Origin: CAZFLM01 sp964519955
GTDB lineage: Bacteria; Armatimonadota; Chthonomonadetes; Chthonomonadales; CAJBBX01
Reading direction: 5' to 3'
NCBI GenBank assembly: GCA_964519955.1
Contig: CAZFLM010000046.1
Location: forward strand, 1 to 53,448
DNA: 53,448 nucleotides
Part shown: positions 15,450 to 23,213 of the stretch, in pieces
How the letters are laid out: each line of letters begins with the position of its first letter
How positions within the stretch are numbered: position 1 is the stretch's first letter
Program-made: the position numbers and the translations under genes
Notes under the pieces: generated by a model
What the model was told of the DNA's origin: nothing
Databases searched by the model: none
What the model saw: the letters and a program-made list of their open reading frames with translations, nothing else

Positions 15450-17477
15450 ATGTTCCCAGTGCTCGGTATCCAGTCCGCCGCGCCCGTCCCCGAGGCAGCC
15501 TACCGCCTCAAGCCCTACCCGCAGCTCATCGCCACCCGCTACACCGCCAAGGACGGCCTCCCCGCCGGCGCCATCGCGCGCGTGGCCATCGGTGATGGTC
15601 GCGTCTACGCCTCGGGCCCGGGCGGCGTCGCCGTCTACGACGGCGGCAAGTGGCGCAAGCCCGGCTCCGGCGAGAACGCTCCGGAGACACCCAATATCGT
15701 ACCCGCCGGAGTCCTGCCCGCCGGAGCGCAGGTCGCCAGCGCCGCGGCGGCGCGCGACGGCGCCGTCTGGGTCGTAACCGGCGACGGCGCCCTCGTGATC
15801 CGCAGCGGGAAGGCCGAGCCCCTTAGCTACCCGAAGACGTACAAGGCGCACCAGGCCATGCCCAACATCGACGCGCGCCCCGCCAGCGTCGTCGCCGATC
15901 CGGCCGGCCATGTCTGGATCGCCACCAACCGAGGCGTCCTCGCCACCGACGGCGCGGATTGGTTCCACCCCCTCGATCGGTCCGACGGGATGCCGTACGA
16001 GGACGTGCTCTGCCTCCACCTGGCCGCGAACGGTGACCTCTGGGGCGGCACGACCCAGGGTGCCTGGCGTCTCAGAGCCGGCCAATGGCGCTACTTCCAC
16101 GGCCTGCGCTGGCTCCCCGGCAACCGCGTCAACGCCATCGCCTCGGAACCGTCGGGCGTAGTCTGGCTCGCCACGGACGCTGGCGTCGCGCGCATCGAGG
16201 AGCGGTCCATGACCCTCGAGCGCAAGGCCAAGCACTACGAGCAGATCACCGCCGCCCGCCACAACCGCCGGGGCTATGTCACGAGCTGCGGCCTCAAGAA
16301 GCCCGGCGATCCGGCGGGGGGCTTCGTCCACGAGGCGAGCGACAACGACGGGCTCTGGACCGCCATCTACGTGGGCGCCGAATGCTTCCGCTACGCGGTC
16401 ACGAAGGACCCCGACGCCCGCTCGCTCGCGAAGAAGAGCATGGAGGCGATGCTGGACCTGGTGCGACTGAGCGGCCACCCCGGCTTCCCGGCCCGCGCCG
16501 TCATCCGCAAGGGCGAGGAGGTCACCGGCTACGATCCCACCGAGACCGTCCGCATTGAGAGCGAGAAGGACCTCATCTGGTATCAGTCTCCCGTCGACGC
16601 GAACACGCTCGTCAAGGGCGACACGTCCTCCGACGAGCTGGACGGCCACTACTTCGCCTGGCTCCTCTACCACGACCTGGTCGCCGACGACGCCGAGAAG
16701 AGGGAGATCGCCAGGATCGTTGCCGCGGTGACCGACAACATCCTCACGCACGACTACACGCTCGTCGGCCACACAGGGCGCAAGACGCGCTGGGGGGTGT
16801 TCGGCCCGCGGTTCATCAACGACGACCCGTTCTGGTGGGAGGAGCGCGGCCTCAACTCGTCCGAGCTGCTCTGCTACCTGAAGGTCGCCCATCACATCTG
16901 CGGCGACAAGAAGTACGCGGACGCCTACGAGGACCTCATCCGGAAGCACCACTACCTGCTCAACGGCCTGAACTACCGCCGCGACATCGCCTGGAACAAC
17001 CTGAACCACTCCGACGATGAGCTGGCCTACTGCGTCTACTACCCGCTGCTGCGCCTGGAGACCGATCCCGCCAGGCGCGCCATTCTCGTCCAGACCGTCG
17101 CCTCGACGTGGAATGGCGGCGAGCGCACCGCCGGCCTCCGCGAGGAGCAGAGCCCCTTCTACAGCTTCATCTACGCCGCCGGCACCGGCGCCCCCTGCCG
17201 CACCGAGGAGGCCGTCGCCACCCTCCAGGACTGGCCCTGGGAACTCGTCGACTGGGAGGCCCGCAACTCGCACCGCACCGACGTCACCCTCCGCACGGCC
17301 CGTGGCGAGCGCCGCGTGGAGCTGACCCGCGTCCTCCCGGCCAGCGAGCGCCCCCTCATGAAGTGGAACGGCAACCCCTGGTCCCCCGACGGCGGCAACC
17401 CCAACAGCGAAGAAGACGGCGCCGCCTGGCTCCTGCCGTACTGGATGGGCAGGTACCACGGGGTGATCGCGGAGTAG
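15450..17477 (+). CDS. Beta-propeller plus alpha/alpha-barrel protein
   Basis: 675 residues, ATG preceded by GGAGGTGG. Residues about 30-255 contain repeated two-component-regulator-propeller blades (AKDGLPAGAI, GHVWIATNRGVLATDG, GDLWGGTTQGAWRL, GVVWLATDAGVARI). Residues about 265-670 are helical with Trp/Asn/Asp-rich motifs (YRRDIAWNNLNHSDDELAYC) that suggest a six-hairpin glycosidase-like (alpha/alpha)6 fold. No histidine kinase or other output domain is present and no clear signal peptide is seen, so it is not a sensor kinase. It may sense or process oligosaccharide. The specific family is not recognised. Confidence 0.72.
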   Translation: MFPVLGIQSAAPVPEAAYRLKPYPQLIATRYTAKDGLPAGAIARVAIGDGRVYASGPGGVAVYDGGKWRKPGSGENAPETPNIVPAGVLPAGAQVASAAAARDGAVWVVTGDGALVIRSGKAEPLSYPKTYKAHQAMPNIDARPASVVADPAGHVWIATNRGVLATDGADWFHPLDRSDGMPYEDVLCLHLAANGDLWGGTTQGAWRLRAGQWRYFHGLRWLPGNRVNAIASEPSGVVWLATDAGVARIEERSMTLERKAKHYEQITAARHNRRGYVTSCGLKKPGDPAGGFVHEASDNDGLWTAIYVGAECFRYAVTKDPDARSLAKKSMEAMLDLVRLSGHPGFPARAVIRKGEEVTGYDPTETVRIESEKDLIWYQSPVDANTLVKGDTSSDELDGHYFAWLLYHDLVADDAEKREIARIVAAVTDNILTHDYTLVGHTGRKTRWGVFGPRFINDDPFWWEERGLNSSELLCYLKVAHHICGDKKYADAYEDLIRKHHYLLNGLNYRRDIAWNNLNHSDDELAYCVYYPLLRLETDPARRAILVQTVASTWNGGERTAGLREEQSPFYSFIYAAGTGAPCRTEEAVATLQDWPWELVDWEARNSHRTDVTLRTARGERRVELTRVLPASERPLMKWNGNPWSPDGGNPNSEEDGAAWLLPYWMGRYHGVIAE

Positions 17478-17500
17478 CTTGACCACCGAAGGTGGAAGCA

Positions 17501-17538
17501 AGAAGCCAGAAGGGCCGCGATGGCGCCTTCTGGCTTCT
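17501..17538. terminator. Hairpin between convergent genes, built from heptamer C
   Basis: AGAAGCCAGAAGG (17501-17513) is perfectly complementary to 17526-17538, with a 12-nt loop. It lies between the plus-strand propeller gene and minus-strand ybaB. There is no T-run, so any termination would be imperfect or Rho-aided. The right arm is the first part of the CTTCTGR heptamer array. Confidence 0.5.
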
Positions 17539-17561
17539 GACTTCTGCCTTCTGACTTCTGC
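17527..17561. repeat. Heptamer family C (CTTCTGR), five units
   Basis: CTTCTGG, CTTCTGA, CTTCTGC, CTTCTGA, CTTCTGC in perfect 7-bp register. It ends three bases before the ybaB stop codon. Confidence 0.9.
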
Positions 17562-17564
17562 CCC

Positions 17565-17900
17565 TCAGAACAGCCCCTGCGGCAAGTTCATCCCGCCCGT
17601 CATCGACTGCATCTTGTCCAGCTCGATCGCCTCGGCCTTCTCCTCCGCCTCGCGGATGGCCGACACGATCAGATCCTGCAGCATCTCCACGTCGGCCGGA
17701 TCCACCACGTCCGGGTTGATCGTGACCGACACCAGCTTCCCCTTGCCGCTCACCACCGCCTTCACCACGCCGCCGCCCGACGTCGCCTCGACCCGCGACT
17801 CCTCAAGCTCCTTCTGAGCCTCAACCATGTCCGACTGCATCTTCTGGGCCTGCTTCATCAGCTTCGCCATGTCGCCCAGACCGCCAAACCCGCGTGCCAT
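17565..17900 (-). CDS. ybaB: YbaB/EbfC nucleoid-associated protein
   Basis: 111 residues. MARGFGGLGDMAKLMKQAQK followed by a coiled-coil helix, then VEATSGGGVVKAVVSGKGKLVSV and INPDVVDPADVEMLQDLIVS, is the whole YbaB/EbfC fold. The family forms homodimers that bind DNA without strong sequence specificity. GGAGGG lies seven nt before the ATG. It follows dnaX on the same strand, the conserved dnaX-ybaB order. The usual third gene recR is missing; a converging plus-strand gene follows instead. Confidence 0.95.
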   Translation of the reverse strand: MARGFGGLGDMAKLMKQAQKMQSDMVEAQKELEESRVEATSGGGVVKAVVSGKGKLVSVTINPDVVDPADVEMLQDLIVSAIREAEEKAEAIELDKMQSMTGGMNLPQGLF

Positions 17901-18020
17901 ATCGGTTCCCTCCCATAGAGTGGGTATGATGTCTGCTCGATCTCGCTAGAACAGCGCCGCCGCTGCCCGCCCGCTGCCTCCCGACGCCTCCCACCAGTCC
18001 GCGAGGACGATCGGCCGAAG

Positions 18021-18087
18021 GCCACCCTGCCGGGGTTTCACACCACCGGGCTCGCCACCCTGCCGGCGCTTCCGCACCACCGGGCCC
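18021..18087. repeat. Two imperfect 33-bp direct repeats
   Basis: GCCACCCTGCCGG at 18021 and 18054, each followed by a variable stretch and CACCACCGGGC. They lie in the 200-nt spacer between dnaX and ybaB. Confidence 0.65.
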
Positions 18088-18102
18088 ACCGCCCAGAACC
18101 AC

Positions 18103-19824
18103 CTACTCGTCCACGAGCTTGCCGTTGAACGCGTCCACCACCTGCTGCACGAATGAGACCGGCGCGGGCGATCCGTCGGCGCCGGCGTCGAGCGGCAGCG
18201 GCGACGTCGTGCCGGCCCCGGCAGCCGCGCCGCGCTCCTCCTCCGAACGGTGCAGCGTGCAGCGAACGCTCAGCCCCTTCAGGCCGAGTTCCTCCGACAG
18301 CACGTTCTCGATGAACTGGCGGCCCGCCGGCCGATCCACGCGCCCCAATACGAACTCGTTCGGGCACCCGATCACCACAGTCCGCCCCTCGAGCCCCAGC
18401 ACCTGCACGTCAGCCGTGAACTGGGCCCGCATCGCCGGCGAGCGCTCCGCAACCCGCTCCCGCACGCGTGGCCAGACGCGCCGGATCACGTCCACGTCGA
18501 GGCTGTTCGGGTCCACTGGCTTGGGCCGAGGCGCCGGAGCCTGCGGAGGCGGAGCCGCGGCGGCATGCGCTTCCGCGGGAGGGGCGGCAGGCGCCGCCTG
18601 TCGGGGCGCGAACTGCGCACGCGCTTGCTCGGCGCCGCTCGAGGCGTGCCGGAACTCGCGCGGCGCCTCCGATGCCCGGGGCGCCGGCTCCGGGGCGGCA
18701 GCCTGAACCACCACGCGGCCCACGTCCAGGTGCCGCGGCAGGATGCGCCACATCGCGCGCTCCAGCAGCAGACGGTGCAGGTTCGTGAACCGCGAGTCGC
18801 GCTCGGCCTCCGCCAGAATGTCCATCATCCGCAGCAACTGGTCGGTGCGGAACTGCCCGGCCTGCCGCTTCAGCTCGCCGAACCGCTCGGCCGGCACCTC
18901 GGTCAGCGCCTCCGGCCCCGAGGCCACCGCCGCCACCAGCAGGTTGCGCAGATGTCCCTGCAGCGCCGCCAGCACCTGCTTCACGTCCTTACCGGCCTCA
19001 ACGATCTCGCCCGCCTTGTGGAACGCCTCGGCCGCGTCGTCCGCCGCCAGCACGCGCACCACGTCGTCCAGCATCTCCGGCCCCACCGTGCCGACCGCCG
19101 AGTGCACCGCGGCCGCCGTCAGCTTGCCCTCCGTGTAGGCCAGCACCTGCTCCAGCAGGCTCAGCGAGTCGCGGAACGACCCCTCCGCCGCCGAGGCCAG
19201 CGCCGACACGGCCTCCGGCTCGAAGTCGATGTCCTCTTGCTCCAGCACGCGGCGCAGGTTCGCGCTCAGGTCCGACATGATGCCGCGCCGGAAGTCCATC
19301 CGCTGACACCGCGACCGGATCGTGATCGGCACCTTGTGCGCCTCGGTCGTCGCCAGCACGAACACCACGTGCGCCGGGGGCTCCTCGATCGTCTTCAGCA
19401 GCGAGTCGAACGCCTTCTGCGAGAGATCGTGGACTTCGTCGATGATGTAGACCTTGAACCGCGCCTCCGCCGGCGAGTACTTCGCGTTCTCGATGATCTT
19501 CTCGCGGACGTCGTCGATCCCAGTCTCGGAGGCCGCGTCCATCTCGATCACGTCGATCGCGGCGCCGTCGCGGATTCGGCTGCACATCGCGCACTCGCCG
19601 CACGGCGTCGGAGTCGGACCATCGGCGGAGAGGCAGTTCAGCGCACGGGCGAGGAGACGGGCTGTGGAGGTCTTGCCGCAGCCGCGCGGGCCGCAGAAGA
19701 GGTAGGCGTGAGCAATGCGCCCCAGCCGCAGAGCGTTGCGAAGCACGGTCGTCACGTGCTCCTGCCCCACGACCTCGTCGAAGGATTGGGAACGGTACTT
19801 GCGATAGAGAGCGATGTAGGCCAT
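18103..19824 (-). CDS. dnaX: DNA polymerase III subunit gamma/tau
   Basis: 573 residues from the ATG at 19824, giving MAYIALYRKYRSQSFDEVVG, the canonical start; the longer open frame is rejected. It is the AAA+ clamp-loader subunit of the replicase. Walker A is GPRGCGKTS. The zinc module has one cysteine in ALNC and three in PCGECAMC. Walker B is VYIIDEVHDLS, and the sensor/SRC region is TIRSRCQRMDF. Clamp-loader collar helices follow to about 365. Next comes a Pro/Ala-rich linker (about 395-465) and a C-terminal domain like tau. I saw no A-rich slippery heptamer for a gamma frameshift. ffs lies directly upstream and ybaB downstream. Confidence 0.95.
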   Translation of the reverse strand: MAYIALYRKYRSQSFDEVVGQEHVTTVLRNALRLGRIAHAYLFCGPRGCGKTSTARLLARALNCLSADGPTPTPCGECAMCSRIRDGAAIDVIEMDAASETGIDDVREKIIENAKYSPAEARFKVYIIDEVHDLSQKAFDSLLKTIEEPPAHVVFVLATTEAHKVPITIRSRCQRMDFRRGIMSDLSANLRRVLEQEDIDFEPEAVSALASAAEGSFRDSLSLLEQVLAYTEGKLTAAAVHSAVGTVGPEMLDDVVRVLAADDAAEAFHKAGEIVEAGKDVKQVLAALQGHLRNLLVAAVASGPEALTEVPAERFGELKRQAGQFRTDQLLRMMDILAEAERDSRFTNLHRLLLERAMWRILPRHLDVGRVVVQAAAPEPAPRASEAPREFRHASSGAEQARAQFAPRQAAPAAPPAEAHAAAAPPPQAPAPRPKPVDPNSLDVDVIRRVWPRVRERVAERSPAMRAQFTADVQVLGLEGRTVVIGCPNEFVLGRVDRPAGRQFIENVLSEELGLKGLSVRCTLHRSEEERGAAAGAGTTSPLPLDAGADGSPAPVSFVQQVVDAFNGKLVDE

Positions 19825-19955
19825 GCACCTTGTCCCAACGTCGCGACATCCACCGAACGCCGCGCACGACCCCAACCAGAACGACCAGCCCGCGGCAAAT
19901 GGGGCGCAGACCAGCGGCCCCGCGAACACCCCACCGCCCCGCAGAACCCGCCGTC

Positions 19956-19976
19956 CTACTCGCTACTAGCTACTAG
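19956..19976. repeat. Heptamer family B (CTACTCG/CTACTAG), three units
   Basis: CTACTCG, CTACTAG, CTACTAG. A GC-rich lead of about 29 bases (CACCCCACCGCCCCGC...CGCCGTC, 19927-19955) precedes it; the same lead precedes every family B array. It sits just past the 3' end of ffs. Confidence 0.85.
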
Positions 19977-19990
19977 CTGCCCGCCGGTTA

Positions 19991-20124
19991 AAGAGCCGGC
20001 GACACCGGGCCCAGGCGGTCCCGCGGCACTCGGGAAGTCGCTCTTAGTGCTGCTGCCTTCCGGCCCTGACACGGTTCGAACGCTTGCCGATGCGCGGAGC
20101 CTGGACCCGACGCCGCCGGCTCTT
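19991..20124 (-). ncRNA. ffs: Small signal recognition particle RNA (4.5S type)
   Basis: The minus strand carries the universally conserved SRP domain IV: GTGTCAGGGCCGGAAGGCAG then CAGCACTAAG, with the GGAA tetraloop and asymmetric internal loop. The ends pair perfectly: AAGAGCCGGCG (20114-20124) with CGCCGGCTCTT (19991-20001). Inner segments GGTCCAGGC and GCCTGGGCC extend a single long hairpin. At about 134 nt it is the small bacterial type without an Alu domain. It would bind Ffh, whose receptor FtsY is encoded at 28.6 kb. ffs next to dnaX is a common bacterial order. A -10-like TATGAT lies at 20152-20157 on the minus strand. Confidence 0.93.
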
Positions 20125-20233
20125 CAACCGGCCGGCTCCCGCCACCCATTCATCATACCCAAAACAGCCCGAAGCCGCGCGCCCCACCGAAGGACACGCG
20201 GCCCCCGCGACTTCCGGTTCGTGTGGCCAGGGC

Positions 20234-20263
20234 CGTGGTGGGATGGGCGTCCCTGCCCGTCCG
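20234..20263 (+). repeat. Dispersed element H, copy 1
   Basis: CGTGGTGGGATGGGCGTCC followed by CTGCCCGTCCGG. Identical to copy 2 at 20322-20352. Confidence 0.85.
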
Positions 20264-20295
20264 GATCACCCCACCGCCCCGCACCACCCGCCGTC

Positions 20296-20309
20296 CTACT
20301 CGCTACTCG
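20296..20309. repeat. Heptamer family B, two units
   Basis: CTACTCG twice, after the shared GC-rich lead (20267-20295). Confidence 0.8.
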
Positions 20310-20321
20310 ATGCCCCAGAGC

Positions 20322-20352
20322 CGTGGTGGGATGGGCGTCCCTGCCCGTCCGG
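20322..20352 (+). repeat. Dispersed element H, copy 2
   Basis: Same sequence as copy 1. It continues into the family B lead and then into the N run at 20375. Confidence 0.85.
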
Positions 20353-20374
20353 ATCACCCCACCGCCCCGCACCA

Positions 20375-20474
20375 NNNNNNNNNNNNNNNNNNNNNNNNNN
20401 NNNNNNNNNNNNNNNNNNNNNNNNNNNNNNNNNNNNNNNNNNNNNNNNNNNNNNNNNNNNNNNNNNNNNNNNNN
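20375..20474. other. Assembly gap of 100 N
   Basis: Exactly 100 N, the conventional unknown-length scaffold gap. Both sides belong to the same composite repeat (element H, GC lead, heptamer B), so the assembler probably broke on the repeat. True length is unknown. Confidence 0.98.
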
Positions 20475-20483
20475 CCCGCCGTC

Positions 20484-20518
20484 CTACTCGCTACTCGCTA
20501 CTAGCTACTCGCTACTCC
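20484..20518. repeat. Heptamer family B, five units
   Basis: CTACTCG, CTACTCG, CTACTAG, CTACTCG, CTACTCC in register, right after the gap. Confidence 0.9.
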
Positions 20519-20633
20519 CCCCAGACGCCCAGGAGCCGCGCGCCCCAACGAACAGGACACGCGGCCCCCGAAACGGCCTCGCACAACGCCGGAGGCCAGA
20601 GGCACACCCCACCGCCCCGCACCACCCGCCGTT

Positions 20634-20668
20634 CTACTAGCTACTCGCTACTCGCTACTCGCTACTGC
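20634..20668. repeat. Heptamer family B, five units
   Basis: CTACTAG, three CTACTCG, CTACTGC. It ends directly against the stop codon of the TPR-like gene at 20669. Confidence 0.9.
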
Positions 20669-22432
20669 TTACGGCAACTGCCGCATCTCCCGCTCATACT
20701 CCGCGTTCGACACCACGTCGGCCTCGGTGATCGGCTCCCCGTTCACCTGGGCGCGGCTGATGCGGTACACCTTGCGGATGATCCGCACCGGCGGGTCCGT
20801 GCTCGTGTCCGTCCAGAGGTACTTCTTGTCCGTCATCCCCTCGCCGCTCCATCCGAACCGGTCCTGGATGAATGGCGACGTGCCACGCGGATTGAAGTCA
20901 AAGACCAGATAGTAGTAGTCACTGCTGAAGCTATACATCTTCGGGTCTTTGCTCATGTCGATCTTGCGGCCCCAGAGCGCGTTCCGCACCGAGTGCTGAT
21001 CGAACATCAGCGTCTGGCTCTGATCCAGGTTGAACGAGAACTCGCGAAGCCCGCGCACCAGCTCGCCCGAGAAAGCCTCCTCCAGCAACTGGCGGTTCAC
21101 GCGGTGCATGTAGCCCCCGAACGGCTTGCGAGCCATCCAGTCCTTCGTGTCCTCGGAGACGTTCACCTTCGCGAACCTCGCCGGGTCGTAGATCAGCGGC
21201 CCAACGATCACCTGGTTGATGTTCTGCACCAGCGTCGTCTTGAACTCGGTCGACGGCGCCCCGCTCGTGTAGCCCTTCAGCATCTCAACACAGGCAGGCG
21301 TGAACCGGCTCAGCAGGTACTGGCTCAGCGGATCGCCCGCGTCCTTCAGCCGTGCGATGAGCCCCGGGTAGTCCAGCACGTCGTTGATCGCCAGCGTCGG
21401 CTGGAACTGGCGGAGAGCCGTGTCCTGCAGCCGGATGTTCACGCGAGCGCCGTCCGCCACATTGAACTGCCCACGCCCCGTCAGATCCAGCACCTTCGGC
21501 TCCACGAACGTCGGGCGCACGTCGAAGGCGGTATCGAACGGCGAGGCCGTCGCCGGCGGCCGAGGCTTGCCCGCATTCGGTCCGCTCGCCTCCAGATAAG
21601 CATCCGAGGGCGTCGGCTCGCCGGTCTCCATGTTGATCGACCTGGTCCGAGCCGCATCCACGCGGAAGTTGATCTCGTGCACGCTGCGGCTGTAGTACCG
21701 CTTCAGCGTCAGCGTCAGGTTGTGCAGCTCGCTGTCCCGAACGGCGTTCAGGCTGAAGTCCTTCGGGTTCGCCTTCAGCTTCGCCTCGCTCATGGCCAGG
21801 ACTTGCTTCCACACCGCGATGCTCTCGGGAATCCGCCCCCGCCGCGCCAGCGTGTGCGCCAACTGATGGTACACGTACATCGGCACCGGCAGCGTCGCCG
21901 CGCCCGTGGCGTCGGCAGCCTTGCGAGTGATCGCCTGCCTCAGCCAGAACTCAGCCTTCTCGTAGTCCTTCACCTTGTCGGTGTTCTGCCAGGCCAGCTC
22001 GAACGCGATGTCGTAGACCTCGGCGTTGTTGAAGTCCCCCTCCTCGAGCAGCCTCTGCGCAGCAGGCAGGTAGCGCCGGTCGGACCGCTCGTTCTGGTCC
22101 GTGAAGTTGTACGCCAGGTGCCACCCACCGGTGATGTACACATCCAGGTTGTGCGGATCGAGCCACGTCACCATCCGCACGATGGGCAGAATGGCGTCGT
22201 AGTCGCCCTCGTGGAAGAACTCATCCGCCCGAACCCACAAGAGCCCCGCCACCGCCTGCTGCAGCCCCAACAGCGGCCCCAGGATGAACTCGTTGGTCAG
22301 GCCCGTCAGGGCGGTCTTCTGCCCCTTGTTCATCTGCGCGACGAACGGGTCCAGCTTGTTCTGAGCGAGGGCCGCCAGTAGAACGCAGACGACCACGGCG
22401 GCCTTCATTTTGGTACGCGTTGCAGCGTTCAA
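20669..22432 (-). CDS. Membrane-anchored TPR-like protein of an ABC operon
   Basis: 587 residues. The start is TTG at 22432 with GGAGG six nt upstream; the first ATG is eight codons later and has no ribosome site. An N-terminal hydrophobic segment (MKAAVVVCVLLAALAQ) anchors it. Residues about 40-250 are helical repeats rich in W/Y/F/A (LLWVRADEFFHEGDYDAILP, AEVYDIAFELAWQNTDK, PESIAVWKQVLAM), resembling divergent TPRs. The C-terminal half is mixed and unrecognised (SFSSDYYYLVFDFNPRG). It is the third gene after an ABC ATPase and permease (12-nt gap), so it may be an accessory of that exporter. Function unknown. Confidence 0.75.
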   Translation of the reverse strand: MNAATRTKMKAAVVVCVLLAALAQNKLDPFVAQMNKGQKTALTGLTNEFILGPLLGLQQAVAGLLWVRADEFFHEGDYDAILPIVRMVTWLDPHNLDVYITGGWHLAYNFTDQNERSDRRYLPAAQRLLEEGDFNNAEVYDIAFELAWQNTDKVKDYEKAEFWLRQAITRKAADATGAATLPVPMYVYHQLAHTLARRGRIPESIAVWKQVLAMSEAKLKANPKDFSLNAVRDSELHNLTLTLKRYYSRSVHEINFRVDAARTRSINMETGEPTPSDAYLEASGPNAGKPRPPATASPFDTAFDVRPTFVEPKVLDLTGRGQFNVADGARVNIRLQDTALRQFQPTLAINDVLDYPGLIARLKDAGDPLSQYLLSRFTPACVEMLKGYTSGAPSTEFKTTLVQNINQVIVGPLIYDPARFAKVNVSEDTKDWMARKPFGGYMHRVNRQLLEEAFSGELVRGLREFSFNLDQSQTLMFDQHSVRNALWGRKIDMSKDPKMYSFSSDYYYLVFDFNPRGTSPFIQDRFGWSGEGMTDKKYLWTDTSTDPPVRIIRKVYRISRAQVNGEPITEADVVSNAEYEREMRQLP

Positions 22433-22444
22433 GGAAGGCCTCCG

Positions 22445-23212
22445 TTACACTTCGCGGCGATCGAACACCAGAATGGCCAACACCAACAGCGCACACGAGT
22501 ACACGATCGCGTAAACAACATTAGTCCCAATAAACACCGCCTCATTCGAGATCGTGACCGTGGGGTGGATCAGCTTGTTCTGCATATTGAAGTTCCCGAA
22601 GTTCGGGATGACGTAATGCAGACCGGTCGCGAGGATGCGAGTGACGGCGTTCTTGTTGCTCAGCAGAGACTCGGTGACAGTCGACAGATTGCCCACGATG
22701 AACACGGCAAACGACATGAAGAAGTTCACGACCGGCGTCACGAACGTGCTGAAGAAGATTGCCAGCGCGCCGAGGAGGGTCATCTGGAAGAACGTCATCA
22801 TGACGCCCTTGGCCATATCGAGCGACCAGGAGCCTTCCTGCCACCGTAGCACACCCAGGAATACGACGCCCATCGCCGCGATCATTGCGAAGACGGTGAA
22901 CAGCCCTCCCAGGAACTTCCCAAGAATGAACTCGTAGCGCTGCACCGGCTTCGAGAGCACCGTGTAGATGGTGCGCCGCTCGATCTCGGTCGGGATGACC
23001 TGGATGCCGGCGATGATCGTGATGAGCAGGCCGGCGATCAGAATGACGGCCAAGCCGAGGCTGCGAAGGACCGCCGAACTCTCGCGCGGGCTGAGGAAGC
23101 CGACCGACGGACCGAGTGCGATCATGCCGACGGCAACGATAAGCAGGATCAGAAGGATCCTGCGCCGCAGCATGTCCTCCAGTGTCTGTTTGGCTATCGC
23201 GATGGTGACCAT
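22445..23212 (-). CDS. ABC-2 type transporter permease
   Basis: 255 residues, about six membrane helices. The motif ERRTIYTVLSKPVQRYEFIL followed by GKFLGG is typical of ABC-2 permeases of the ATPase-permease two-gene exporters (NatB/GldF-like). It starts one base after the ATPase stop, so translation is coupled. Substrate is not readable; such systems export Na+, drugs, peptides or surface components. Helices at about 17-37, 48-68, 105-125, 140-160 and 225-245 are clear. Confidence 0.88.
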   Translation of the reverse strand: MVTIAIAKQTLEDMLRRRILLILLIVAVGMIALGPSVGFLSPRESSAVLRSLGLAVILIAGLLITIIAGIQVIPTEIERRTIYTVLSKPVQRYEFILGKFLGGLFTVFAMIAAMGVVFLGVLRWQEGSWSLDMAKGVMMTFFQMTLLGALAIFFSTFVTPVVNFFMSFAVFIVGNLSTVTESLLSNKNAVTRILATGLHYVIPNFGNFNMQNKLIHPTVTISNEAVFIGTNVVYAIVYSCALLVLAILVFDRREV

Positions 23213-23213
23213 G

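Larger units (their letters stand above)
20125..20668. other. Repeat-only region around the assembly gap
   Basis: No gene is visible. It holds two copies of element H (20234-20263, 20322-20352) and three family B arrays with their GC-rich lead. Two copies of a block reading GCCGCGCGCCCCA...GGACACGCGGCCCCCG lie near 20173-20209 and 20533-20570. The N run is inside it. Confidence 0.85.

Noticed and set aside
15450..17477. Hybrid two-component sensor suggested by Reg_prop-type blades
   Set aside because: No kinase, response-regulator or DNA-binding domain follows; the second half looks like an alpha/alpha-barrel.
20060..20090. tRNA T-loop-like GTTCGAAC near 20.07 kb
   Set aside because: It lies inside the SRP RNA and there is no cloverleaf or acceptor stem around it.
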